Source of the DNA: Cloeon dipterum
Taxonomy: Eukaryota; Arthropoda; Insecta; Ephemeroptera; Baetidae
Direction of reading: 5' to 3'
Assembly: GCF_949628265.1 (NCBI RefSeq)
Contig: NC_088788.1
Location: 36,708,959 to 36,772,958, forward strand
Length of the DNA: 64,000 nucleotides
Shown: piece after piece, positions 47,202-58,019 of the stretch
How the letters are laid out: each line of letters starts with the position of its first letter
How positions within the stretch are numbered: position 1 is the first letter of the stretch
The notes under the pieces: generated by a model
Told to the model about the DNA's origin: nothing
The model's input: only the letters and a program-made list of their open reading frames with translations
Database searches by the model: none
Made by a program: the position numbers and the translations under genes

Positions 47202-48475
47202 ATGACTATTCCTCAGCTTCAGACAAAATTGCTCGTCGTTTTCGCTGGATCTTTATTGGTGAGTAAAAAATGTTTAATTTATTTTTTCCTTATTTCTTAC
47301 GCAATCTAAAACAAATCAGGTGGCCGTGTATCTGTGGGACCGCGATGGAAGTGGATTCCACGTACCGCCAAACCCACTCAATTACGTGGAAGAGGGTTTT
47401 TAATATTTAATTAACTTTCAAACTAAGTTGTGACATTGATTTCGATAAGGTGACGACAGGGTGATGCATCGCTCGAAGCGAAACGCCCTTGGAAACCGAC
47501 TTCAGGCTATCTACCAGCAATTTTCTGTAAGATATAAGATACCGAAGCACAATTCAAATAAACGCAATGAGGGGCATTTCGTAGAAAGCGGATTCGTGCT
47601 GCCCCATTCCGCAGTTCATCCCCAATGATGCGCATTCGGCGTGCAGACAATGTAATTTAATTGTTCCGAGTTTGTTGAGTAATTTTTAATAGGTTAGATT
47701 AAAGTCATGAAATTGACGATGCAAAAAGCGAAGAAAAACGCCTACTGGTTCAACCAAGTCAAACCAGTTTTGCTTTCAAGTACCTCTAAAAAAACCAGCA
47801 AAAAATCAGGCCGGCAAACCGGAGACTCTCGTATGATTGATTATACATTGAATTGAATTGAATTTTTACTCAACCAGACTAAAATACAGAAAAAGTGACG
47901 CTTGACTTTGTGGTATATGATCAGCTTAGTTTTAAAACGCGTAGAGTTGATTTAAGATTCTTCTGAATTTCAGTGCTACTTGGATTGCATGTTTACCTAC
48001 CTGCATCTGGTAGTCCTATAATAGAAATGGACCATTTCTCGAAAAATAACTTGTAAAACTGACACAGATAAATAATGCCGCGATGAATCTTTCGATGATA
48101 GAATATATGTTCGTGGAAACCAACACGATGGACGCTACGTGGGAACCGAAAATCAGGCAGGCCGTCTACACGTGCGAACAACCCTCGGCGTGTATGTATA
48201 TATTATTAAAATTAAATCTCAGGCCCATCTTAATTGGCTCAAATGGCAGGTATTTCACCTGAAACTGTCAGGGTGAACAAGAAATTCTGCTCTTTAAAGC
48301 CTACAATCATGTTCAACTGCGTGACCCAGCAACTGTACGCGGTACGTCTCGATCCAAAAGAAATAATTGATTGCTAATTTGTATTCCACCTCTGCAGAAC
48401 TGCAAGCAAAAGAACACGTACACGTGCAACACTGCCATGGCGCAGGTCAGAAAGATGAACGTGTTTAACAACTGA
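47202..48475 (+). CDS. Plus-C-like odorant-binding protein, array copy 2
   Basis: Ten exons: 47202-47258, 47320-47395, 47450-47526, 47585-47651, 47705-47830, 47890-47912, 47974-48009, 48068-48191, 48250-48341 and 48398-48475; 251 residues. The signal region is TKLLVVFAGSLLVAVYLW. Conserved parts are NPLNYVEEGDDRV, DSCCP (about 73-75), CYLDCMFTYLHL (143-154), VYTCEQPSA-C (about 190-196), KFCSLKPTIMFNC, NCKQKNTYTCNTAMAQVRK. The basic insert (exon 5, about 93-134) is the shortest of the three and ends GRQTGDSR. Its acceptor (GATTAAAG) is weak, so the 5' edge of this exon is the least certain point. The last intron of copies 1 and 3 is absent here: exon 10 reads straight through that junction. 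AATAAA at 48502 follows. It starts 385 bases after copy 1. Confidence 0.75.
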
Positions 48476-48501
48476 TTTTATTTGTACAGATGAAGTGTAA
48501 A

Positions 48502-48507
48502 AATAAA
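48502..48507 (+). terminator. Poly(A) signal, OBP array copy 2
   Basis: AATAAA 26 bases after the stop codon. Confidence 0.65.
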
Positions 48508-48855
48508 AATTATAAAACTGTTTTGGCTGTCTATATTTCTCAAGGTGTTCAAACTTTGTTGTACATTATCTGAATTAAAGTTGATACTTGAGATCACGAG
48601 CTCGTCTTACTTCTTTAGATTTTTCTATCCATTTTTTTTTTCACACGTCCACGAAATGATGTTTATGTGTTTGTTTCGAGCAGAAACTGTATTGCGGATG
48701 CAAAAGTGCGTCATAGATGGAAAAGTCGGCCATATTGCAGAGCATAATTCCCATCCTGCCGATACCACCGCGTCGAGAGAGGTTTCAGTGTGACCTAGTT
48801 TAATCAGAATCGCATCCAGAACAAACGATTCGTATTTCATCAATATTTTCCTGCA

Positions 48856-50271
48856 ATGTTTGCCGTGAGATTGCATAAGAAATACGCCGTCATTCCCCTA
48901 GTGACTTCGATAATTGTATATATATAGTGCTCGGTTATTCAACAATTTTTATTTCCACTGCGATTTCAATTCCCAGATTGCAATTGCACTGTGGGCACGA
49001 GACACCGGAGAAAACCTCAACCCTCGAAACTACAGAGAGTTTGGTATGAATTTTACTAATTTTGAATATAAAATAAGAACGGATCCGACCTCTTAGGGGA
49101 CATTCGCGTTCTTCCCCGCGATAAAAGGCAAAGCTACTCATACAAGTTGCACGATGTTTACACAAAATTCTACGTATTATTTGTCATAGTTTGTTCTGTG
49201 TCTTCAAACTGACAGTTAATTTCAGAGAGCGAGTCAGTGCTGCAGAAAACCCATGCCGTACCTTCTGCCGGAGGATGGTTTGACATCTTGTCCGCCGGCA
49301 GACGGTAAAATTAATTCGATTATGACTCGCCGAATTAGCACTGATTTGCCAACGAAAATTTACAGCCAACGGTGCGTACGTGACAAACGCCAAGAAGAAA
49401 GTGGGACAGCGGAAGAATGCGAATCAGAATAAAAGGCAGCGCAACACTAGTTGGTTCCAGCAAATTTCTAACACCCTGTCAAGAACGGTCCGCAGAGCTA
49501 CGAACAAGGGGAAAAAAGCGAAAAAAGCTAAAAATGCAAACCAAAATATTAGACTTGGACGTCAATCTGAGGCTGCTCGTAAACAGATTTCAACTGTTTT
49601 TAAATTTACCATTAAACATATAATTATTTTACAGAAAAGATTTCGTTGAAGTTTGTGGTACGCTGGAGAAAAAGGTTTTTTTCTATTAACTCAATTATTT
49701 AATACAATTTGTAGTGCTATAATGACTGTGTCTTCAACGAGATGGGATTGGTAAGGAAGAGCTAAACCGTATGAGTAATAATTTCTATAAAAGTTTGGCC
49801 ATCCCGAAGATGAACGGATCCTCGATTGATTTAGACGCGGTTGAGCAAACGTTTCTCAGTACGAACCAGGACTCTGGGTGGGCTCAGTACATCCAAGACG
49901 CTCTCTACACTTGCGAGGAACCTTCTGCCTGTATTCATTTTATATTTTCAAGCGATTTTCCAGTTAAAAGAGTATGAATTAGGTGCCACTCCGGAATCTC
50001 TTCTTGTGAGTGGATTTTACTACAGCATCCGACCGACGATTTTGATGAACTGCATGTACAAGCAACTCCTCAACGTAAGTTTGCTTTTTAATAAGCATTT
50101 TATTAGGCTACAAAATCTGCTCTTTAATTATAGAACTGCGATCGCAAACAAAGTGAGCAATTCTACAACGGGTCGATATCAATTTTATTTCAAATTTTTA
50201 CAGCCACAGAATGCAACACGGCCTTTTCGCAAGTTAGGAAGCTCGACGTGTTCAAACAACACCGCAGTTAA
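48856..50271 (+). CDS. Plus-C-like odorant-binding protein, array copy 3
   Basis: Eleven exons: 48856-48915, 48977-49043, 49097-49173, 49226-49304, 49366-49578, 49635-49657, 49715-49750, 49810-49930, 49983-50074, 50134-50152 and 50204-50271; 284 residues. The signal region is KYAVIPLVTSIIAIALW. Conserved parts are NPRNYREFGDIRV, SQCC (about 72), CYNDCVFNEMGL (174-185), the classic OBP CxxxC-FxxxG block, LYTCEEPSA-C (about 220-226), SIRPTILMNC, NCDRKQTTECNTAFSQVRK. The residue that is Cys in copies 1 and 2 (YCS/FCS) is Tyr here (GFYYSIRP), so one Cys is lost. The basic insert (exon 5, about 95-165) is Lys/Asn/Arg-rich and ends GRQSEAAR. It starts 381 bases after copy 2, and AATAAA at 50341 follows. 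Confidence 0.75.
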
Positions 50272-50340
50272 ACTTAAAGTGAAAATTTATCTGACTGCAT
50301 TTCAAAAAATTGTTCAACCGAATTCATTTGATCCACATTG

Positions 50341-50346
50341 AATAAA
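50341..50346 (+). terminator. Poly(A) signal, OBP array copy 3
   Basis: AATAAA 70 bases after the stop codon. Confidence 0.65.
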
Positions 50347-51912
50347 AAAAATATGGCAGAGAATCATCCCAATGCAATTTTATTAAAAGCTCTCAAAAGG
50401 TTCCAAATTTATTTCCCTCGCTGAGAAGAAGCCAATTTCTTTTTTATAGCATTTTATATGGAGCAAATTTTACCAGCCTTTTTAATATTTTTCTGGCTGT
50501 AGAACTCAGAGGTTTAAAAGTTAATGTGTGTGCTGATCTCCTCTCGTAAAGCCCGATCGAAAGAACACCAAATTTGAAGTCATCGGTCAAGGCTTTTTTG
50601 AAAACCAGCGTCATACTTTAAAAATCCAAAATGCCTCTCAAAAGTGGAGTCAGGGTGCATGTGAACATGCGTGAAAATTTCAAGGTGCAGTTATCGGCTT
50701 TGTTTTTGAGAAATTCAATTTTGAATAGAAAAAAATTCGAATTTTTTGCAAATTTGTGAGCGCTACAAAATGTCTGGTTCTAACTGTCAGAAATGCAAAA
50801 ACCGCACGCCGTTCGATTAGGCTTGACCTGGTGAGCATAATGGTTTTTGGGGCGCTCTCACCCCTCAACCCCTATTGGCCATTTTTTCATCGCCCATGTC
50901 GAAACAGGATTATTTTAAACCGTCTCGATTTTTTTTGCTCTTTTATATTATCTGAAATTTGAAATTTGTCACTATCCTGTTTTGAGCACAGGATGATTTA
51001 ACACACGCTCTAGAATTTTAAAGACGCGCAATAAACGCCTCTCTTTTCCGAAAAAAAATATTTACGATACATTAATGATGTTCCAGAACATATTTAATTT
51101 TTATATTATTATTTTTAATTACACTTGCTAACTGCTTAATATCGTTGTATTAAATTGATTCTAAATTCATAATAATTAATATGTTCATTATACAGGCTTT
51201 ACAGCCAGAGATGCTATTTGGCTTTAACCGTGATTGTAAAAAAAATAAAAATAAAAATTAAATTACGAAATGCTTCATATGTTAATATATATTCAAGTAA
51301 GGAATAAAATTATATAGAGTTGTTTAAAGATGGAAAGATATAACATAATACTTACAACACTCACATAAAATATAAAAATTCTAAAAATCAAGTGTTTAAA
51401 TTAAGGTTTTTAGTGTAACAAACTTTTAAATGAATAAATAAATATATCATCTCCAATAATTAGTTAGAATTCATTTTTAATATTCTTTCGCATTATAATA
51501 TCAATTAGCCTTGATCTGTGCTTGAAATGAATGACGGCTGCTGCCAGCCAGTGTTGAATGGACTTACTCAATGCTTCGGGGCCCTGCCACAACGTCGAGG
51601 GCGTCGAGTGCGCATGCCTACCGAGCAATGGAACACAAAAGGGCAGCCGCGTATTGACTGATTCGCAAGAAAAACACACGAGCACGACGGACAATTTTCC
51701 CTGATCTTATCTACCTCGAGAAACGTTCACGACTGCGTCTCAAGCCTCGAATTAAGGTGAGCGAAATTTGTGACAGCGCCTCAGACGGAGCGGAGGCGGC
51801 GCGGGCGCGGGACGCCTCCGCTTCGTCCGACTGCGCCGCCAAGGTGTGGCCCTAAAAAGACCTTTTGCTCGTCTGCAGTGCCCTTGGAGATGTCCGCGTG
51901 AGGCTGCCCATT
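50347..51912. other. Region between the OBP array and the M-Ras-like gene
   Basis: No gene recognised. It holds a long family-2 repeat (about 50460-50900), AT-rich sequence, and the likely 5' untranslated part of the M-Ras-like gene. A possible splice acceptor (GTCTGCAG) ends at 51878, so a noncoding first exon may lie upstream. Confidence 0.55.
50460..50900. repeat. Long copy of dispersed repeat family 2, forward orientation
   Basis: Blocks GTTAATGTGTGTGCTGATCT, GAACACCAAATTTGAAG, GGTTCTAACTGTCAGAAATG, CCGTTCGATTAGGCTTGACC and CACCCCTCAACCCCTATTGG; reverse complement of the copy at 41930-42480. Confidence 0.7.
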
Positions 51913-53993
51913 ATGTCCAAGCCGCCCAACGAGAATCTGCCGGCCTACAAGCTGGTGGTGGTCGGCGACGGAGGCGTCGGCAAGAGCGCCCTCACCATCC
52001 AGTTCTTCCAGAAGCTCTTCGTCACCGACTACGACCCCACCATCGAGGACAGCTACATCCAGCACACCGAGGTCGATGGAAAATGGTGCATCCTCGATGG
52101 TAAAATACCTTTTCGCTCTTTATTCTACAATAAAAGGTTAAATCAGTAATTTTTCTAAATTATTTTTAATTAAAATAAATCAATTAAAGTGGACACCCTG
52201 TGGGCATGGGTTCTTAGACTTGGACGAAATTTGCTGGAAGGGTTGACCTAGTAATGCTATGTCGCACCCTAAAATATTGGGCAAGAATTCTTAAAATTGC
52301 CTATTAAAAGAGGCTCAAAGTTGCGGGTTGTTTTAAAAGGAGATTTTAACAGAAATGAGGTAGATAAAAATTGGTTTCAAAAATGTTCTTGAATCTAACA
52401 AGTTGCCCTTCGTAAGTCAAAGGTCAGAATAACAAAAACAGAAGCGAATCATTAAAAAAATTTGACTATCAAATTTTTAAAATCCAAATTGCCAAAACAT
52501 TCAGCTCATAGTCGGGGAAAAACAGATAAAAAATTACTGATATTTGATCCTGTATTGCTTTATTGAGAAAATTTAGATAAAAGTTCAAAATCGTATTTTT
52601 TTCACCCTAAAAATCATGATTTTTTTGGAAAAGTACAATTTTTGTGCAGATTAAGAGCAGTTTATACCCAAATTCAATTGGAAATAATTAATTTCGACAT
52701 TTTGAGGTTGGGGGCTGAGACCAACCCCGAACCCTCCTGGGAGTGGAAATCTTTAGTTCAGTTTACTTTTGGCCAGAACTGAGCGTTCTTGGTGTCGTTT
52801 TTTATGTGTCATTTTGTCACGAGAATCTCAATTTCATCGTTTCTCACTCCCTTTTATCGTAATAGCACGAGTAAATAAATAAAACCGTCTTCGTGTTTGC
52901 GAGTATCGGGCGATCATTTAAATTAAAGGGTTTGGTGCGCTCTAGGAATGCTGGAAATTAAATTTATTTTGGGTGATCTGGATCTCTAATTTGAATATCC
53001 AATGCAAATGGTAATTCAAGTGACCCCATAAATAACATTCAAAGCAATTTCCCAGCGCACAGCCGTAAAATTTATTCTACAAAACGTGGTGTAAAAGAAT
53101 TAATGAATAAACCAAATCTTTACTGCTGGAGTATCGAATAAAATTTGAATTAGTTGCTTAATTTCAATTGCAGTTCTGGACACGGCCGGCCAAGAAGAGT
53201 TCAGTGCCATGCGGGAGCAATACATGCGCAAGGGCGACGGTTTTTTACTAGTCTACTCTGTCACCGACAAACAGAGCTACGAAAACATAGTCAACTTCCA
53301 CACTCAAATCCTCAGGGTGAAGGACAGGTGATGCCTTTAGTCTTTTCTTACAGAGGAATAAAACTGAATTTGATTTGCAGAGATGTGTATCCCATGCTTT
53401 TGGTAGCAAACAAAGTGGATTTGGTGCACCTGAGGAAGGTGACTGAGGAGCAAGGTCGGGAGCTGGCGCACCGACTCGGCATTCCCTACATTGAGACCAG
53501 TGCCAAGGACCCTCCGCTGAACGTCGATGCCGCTTTCCAGGAGGCAAGTCTTGACGAAATTTATTTAAATTTTGAAATAGGCGACCACTCAATATGAAAT
53601 TTATTTAATTTGTTTATTTGAAATCATTTCTGTATAATTAAGAATGCAAATTTTACTCGGTACATGAATATTTCTCATTATTTGTTATATTCTTTTGTAT
53701 CTTTTGTGTTCGTTGTTTGCAATCAGATGGGATACACCTGTGTGTACTATTATGCTGAAAGTCAAATTAATTGAATTGAATTGCCGAACATGTGCCGAAT
53801 TAAAAATGCTAATAATAATTTTACAAGAAGCCCATTTTGATAACACACATTTTTCGCATAATTGTATATTTTTTGTGCAATAAACACTAATAGTAAGATT
53901 TATTCCTCGCAGGTGGTTCGGATCATTCGGAACCAGCCAGCTTTCGACCTGGAAAAAGGCCGGAGGGGTCGTCGGAGGTGTTGCATTGTATAA
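51913..53993 (+). CDS. Mras: Ras-family small GTPase, M-Ras-like
   Basis: Four exons: 51913-52099, 53174-53327, 53381-53543 and 53913-53993; 194 residues. All nucleotide-binding motifs are intact: GDGGVGKS (18-25), effector loop YDPTIEDSY (40-48), DTAGQE (65-70), NKVD (124-127), ETSAK (152-156). [17 protein letters not shown] and the long YKL start resemble vertebrate M-Ras more than H-Ras, R-Ras or fly Ras64B. A polybasic stretch (GRRGRRR) precedes the prenylation box CCIV (191-194), so plasma-membrane anchoring is expected. M-Ras acts in the SHOC2/Raf branch of MAPK signalling. Intron 3 begins with GC (GAG|GCAAGT), a GC-AG intron; the joined frame is exactly colinear with the family. The start chosen gives an 11-residue N-terminal extension before YKLVV. 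The poly(A) signal is at 54788. Confidence 0.93.
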
Positions 53994-54787
53994 GGAGAGA
54001 CTCACTCTGTGTTCACGAAGGACTTTTCGCACAAATCTTCGACAAAACTTTTTACAAACAACCAACCGTGTGGACTGCATTTATTTTTTGCATAAAAATC
54101 CGCAGAATCGAGAGAGACTAACTAACTATTATACATCGTAATCTATAAATGTTGTTGTCAGACAAAGTGTCAGCAGAATCGCTCTATTTGATTTGCGAAC
54201 GGCAACTAATTCAGCTCAATTTGGACAATTTCGTTTCCTACACACTCAACACTAGCTGGTAAGGCCGCGATTTTTGTAGAACACAGTCGACAATCTATGC
54301 CATCGGCAGATATAGACAGAAAAAGAAATAACGTGCATTTTCCTATATACTTTGTGTAGCAGCGAACAATACACATGATCTGGTATCAATTTTAAGTCTT
54401 GTCGCGAGAATACAAAATGCAACACGCTGTGAGTGTCTATATGGGTGTTGCTAATTTTACTATAGGAGCCACGCCTTCTAAAAGGCCTGTGTGTTCTAAA
54501 CACTTAATTTGTTTAACCGAATCAGAGGTGGCTCAAGTCCATTTTAAATTATCTCTTTTGTGATTTTCTTGATGTACACGCGTATTTAATTATATTAACT
54601 GAAATCAGGTCGGTAGCGCTAACGCTATTTTAGAGTATTTCTATTATTGCATTTCTCTTGACAGCTACCGCGCAGCGTAACCACTAATATACTCATCTGC
54701 AAGAAGCCAAAGATGCTGACAAAGATTTATTTTTCACTGTTTGTAGTTACTTATGTGTGAAGCGCAAAGTTTATGTATAGTTACGAA

Positions 54788-54793
54788 AATAAA
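54788..54793 (+). terminator. Poly(A) signal of the M-Ras-like gene
   Basis: AATAAA about 795 bases after the stop codon. Confidence 0.6.
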
Positions 54794-55139
54794 GCAAATA
54801 TACACAACGGACGACAGTGTCTTTTTGCCGGACCACTAGAGCGATCAATCGCAATCATCTTGCGTCATTTCACGCCACGAGCTGCTGCTACTCACGATGA
54901 ACTCTTCAAACCTATGTTGAAACAGTTACATACGTGTTAATTGGTGTAGTTATTACCGGTTATTACCACCTCTCCTAAGAAACTTACGTCACAATAAAAA
55001 AAATGGAAATAATTTAAAGCTTGGTAGTTATAGCTCTATAATAATAATAACTATTCTTTGAAGATAAAAAATGAACATTTTTTTTAACTGAATTAAAATT
55101 TTTATATTCTTCAATGAGGTTGAATTCAAAGAGATTGTC

Positions 55140-55560
55140 AGCTTTAGGCTAATTTAACTATCTAGGGTAGGTTGTGACGAGTCGAACAGTGTTCATTTTT
55201 TGCAAATATGATGCTTAGAAGCCGAAATTTTGTAGAAAAACGTCTTTATTTTGAAGGTGGACGTGATAAAAAAAAAACTCAATATAAATTTTGGATTCTA
55301 ACTGTCAAAAATACAGAAATAGTGCATACCACTCGACTGATCTTCACGTCCCATGATGTACTGAAGTAGTTTCAGAGTGATATTCCGTGGTGCATTGAGA
55401 TGCAAACAAAAAATTGTAGGATTTTTAGGGTGCAAAAAGGGGATTGAAGGGGTGGAACCCTTAATTGCTTCGGCTATCTAGAGAAGGTTGGGACGAGTAA
55501 GGCGGTGTCTGGTTTTTAAAATTCCAACAATTAGAAGCTGAGATTTAGGCATGTAAATAT
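55140..55560. repeat. Cluster of family-2 repeat arms in alternating orientation
   Basis: A reverse arm near 55160 (TATCTAGGGTAGGTTGTGAC, then GAGTCGAACAGTGTTC), a forward arm near 55290 (GGATTCTAACTGTCAAAAA, then CCACTCGACTGATC) and another reverse arm near 55475 (TCGGCTATCTAGAGAAGGTT). Confidence 0.65.
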
Positions 55561-55995
55561 ATTTTGCAAACACGAATGAACACCAAAATTTTGTAGTTTT
55601 TATTTTCAATAAAAAAATATAACAAAAAGTAATTCCAGATTTTGGGGTTCTAACTCTACAAAACTTCTACTTTTTGGGGTTCACTCTACAAAATGGCAAA
55701 GTTAAAATAAATAAATTTTTGACAGATGATGATTTGCCTTTTTCAATTCGAAAAACCTACATTAGTGGTCTGCAATTTTTTCTACGAAATTTTTGTCATG
55801 AATGTATGGCGTGTGCTAAAAGGCTCTAATTTTTGTAAGCTGCAGACTCGCTTGATTTACGCGCCAGTGGTCTGATCATCGGAAGCATTGGGATGGCGAC
55901 AATTGCACAAATATCGTGCATGGCTGGGTCCAGGAAGCGAGATCAGAGTGTTTAGTGGGGGTGGGAATGAAAGAAAGACGCGGCGACAAAAAGCG

Positions 55996-56003
55996 TATAA
56001 ATA
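55996..56003 (+). promoter_or_regulatory. TATA box of the first cuticle protein gene
   Basis: TATAAATA lies 58 bases before the 5-codon first coding exon at 56061. Confidence 0.75.
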
Positions 56004-56060
56004 TGGCCCCTGGGAATTGCAAAGGCTCATAAGGATTTCAGCAGTGGACTCGTGTATATC

Positions 56061-57708
56061 ATGTTCTTACTACAGGTTGTGACACATTCTGCGAAAATAA
56101 TGAACAAATTTTTCAAATTTCAATTCCAAATTCAGAGCACTCTGGTGGCCATCCTGGCGATGGGCGTGAGTGGACAGCAGTACCATAGGACGCAGACAAA
56201 CCAGCGGTCGCAACAATTCGACAGCAACAACCACGGCGTGCCGCACGGAGTGTCCAGGCAGTACGCGCATTTCGCAGGACCAGTCTCGGGCGCCGAACAC
56301 CAAATCGTCGTTCCAAAGCACTACCCTGGCGCGGCCGCAGGAACTTCATTTGATTTTGTGGTGAGAGCAAAATTTCATTTATTTTCCGTAGTTTAGCCAT
56401 TTGATCCAAATAACTGACTCTGGTGAATTTCTCAATTCAGCTTTGAGAGTTAATAATTTTGTTCCCCAAATTCAGTAATAAATTGACTGTCATTTATGAA
56501 TTTGTCGTTACCATATTTTAGCCATTCAAGCAGTAAAACGCGTGAAAAGCTGGCAGTTTATTATTCATCAGCCATAAAAGTAGCTATTTTGGTCTCAAAC
56601 ACAAGCAACGGTTTCCAATTAAAGAAATGACATACAAGGGCATTCGAGTATCCATCGCATTATACGATTTAATATGTATGATCAAATCTAGACTTTCACA
56701 CGAAACGTCTGGATGAGATTTTACTTTATATTCTCCGAAAATGACGAATTCTTAAAACTAATAATAATACATCTTAAATTTTCCAAAATATTGTAACATT
56801 ATATATAATACTATGTATTTTCAAAACATGATTTTTTAGAAATTGTTGCAAAATTGTGTATGTCCCAATCTCAAAAGTGATTTGAGCGAAAATTACACGG
56901 ACCGAATGATAGTTTTGGCGGTGACCAAATGATCTGACAAAATTCACACCATCGATCAGTTCTAATCATATTTTATATCTACCCTTTACCTATGTTCAAA
57001 ACTGGAGTATCAATTTTCATAATTCCAGATATTAAAGCACCAAAAATTGCGACGATATAAAATATTCACTTTTCGGTTCAGGGGATAATATTATGGCCAA
57101 TAGGGGTTCAGGGGTGAGGGTTGAGCATCCCCAAAACCATTCAGCTCACCAGGGAAAGTCGAGCCAAAATTCGAACGGTGTGCAGTTTTAGTATTTCTGA
57201 CCCTTAGAACCCGAGATTTGGCGCTGACAATACATTATTTGAAAAAATTGAAAATATGTGTTTTTCGAAATTCATTATTGAATAACTCAAAAATCAAGCC
57301 GAGCACCACATTAAATTTTTGTCACGAGTTCTAAAGTACCTCCAAACACCGCAAAACCCGTCCTGCAACGCGTGACTTTTTTAATTCTGAAAAGAATCGT
57401 TCTCGGCGACTGTGTTTCAGGCGAAGCCCGACTACAAATTCGGCTACGGAGTGGAGGACTCGAAGACGGGCAACAAACAAACGCACCAGGAGTCGCGAGA
57501 CGGCGACGTGGTGCGCGGCGAGTACACGGTGCTCGAGCCGGACGGCTCGATGCGCATCGTGCAGTACACGGCCGACCCGCGCAACGGCTTCCAGGCAGTG
57601 GTGAAGCGGGCCGGCCAGCCGACCGAGGTGTACGGTGCCGCCGCCACCGCCACCGCACCAAAGCCGCAACACGCGAACAATTACGACTCCTATGATGAAT
57701 ATGACTAA
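56061..57708 (+). CDS. RR-2 cuticular protein (chitin-binding Rebers-Riddiford)
   Basis: Three exons: 56061-56075, 56136-56360 and 57421-57708; 175 residues. The first exon encodes only MFLLQ. Joined across a 60-base intron it gives the signal peptide MFLLQSTLVAILAMGVSG, the usual layout of insect cuticle genes. Residues about 19-80 are Gln/Asn/His-rich and of low complexity. The Rebers-Riddiford domain (about 84-142) has DYKFGYGVED, ESRDGDVVRGEYTVLEPDG and VQYTADPRNGF, the RR-2 form linked to hard cuticle and chitin binding. A short Ala/Thr and Asn/Tyr/Asp tail ends the protein. An ATG inside intron 1 (56101) could start a longer unspliced form, but its N terminus would be a poorer signal peptide. 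Intron 2 (1.06 kb) carries a family-2 repeat. Poly(A) signal at 57807. Confidence 0.88.
57060..57230. repeat. Family-2 repeat arm, reverse orientation
   Basis: GGCCAATAGGGGTTCAGGGG, CATCCCCAAAACCATTCAGC, TCGAACGGTGTGCAG and AGAACCCGAGATTTGGCGCT, in intron 2 of the first cuticle gene. Confidence 0.75.
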
Positions 57709-57806
57709 TAATAAATAATTGGTAAAAATGTCGAATAGCCTGAATGTAAAATGATCTTCAAGAAACGATCTCAAACCTTTAGTAGCTGTAAAGAATGAAT
57801 GCGGAC

Positions 57807-57812
57807 AATAAA
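57807..57812 (+). terminator. Poly(A) signal of the first cuticle gene
   Basis: AATAAA within a run of AATA repeats about 100 bases after the stop codon. Confidence 0.6.
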
Positions 57813-58019
57813 TAAATAAATAACGAATAATAATTAATCTTGCTTTTAATTAATCTCATCTTCAGCGTTGCGTGAATCAGGAAATTTGCTTTTACTTCCA
57901 ATTAAGCCGTTATCTTCAGATTGGATCTAAGCTTAAATTAATACAGGATATGGATTCCGAGTGAAACTTCTCCAAAGTGTATTCAATTTCAAGTTGCGAT
58001 TAATATCGAGATTTTTTAA

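Larger units (their letters stand above)
53994..55995. other. 3' untranslated region of the M-Ras-like gene and repeat-rich spacer
   Basis: A 3' untranslated region of about 0.8 kb runs to the poly(A) signal at 54788. Beyond it is AT-rich sequence with several mutually inverted family-2 repeat pieces (about 55140-55560). No gene recognised. Confidence 0.6.
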
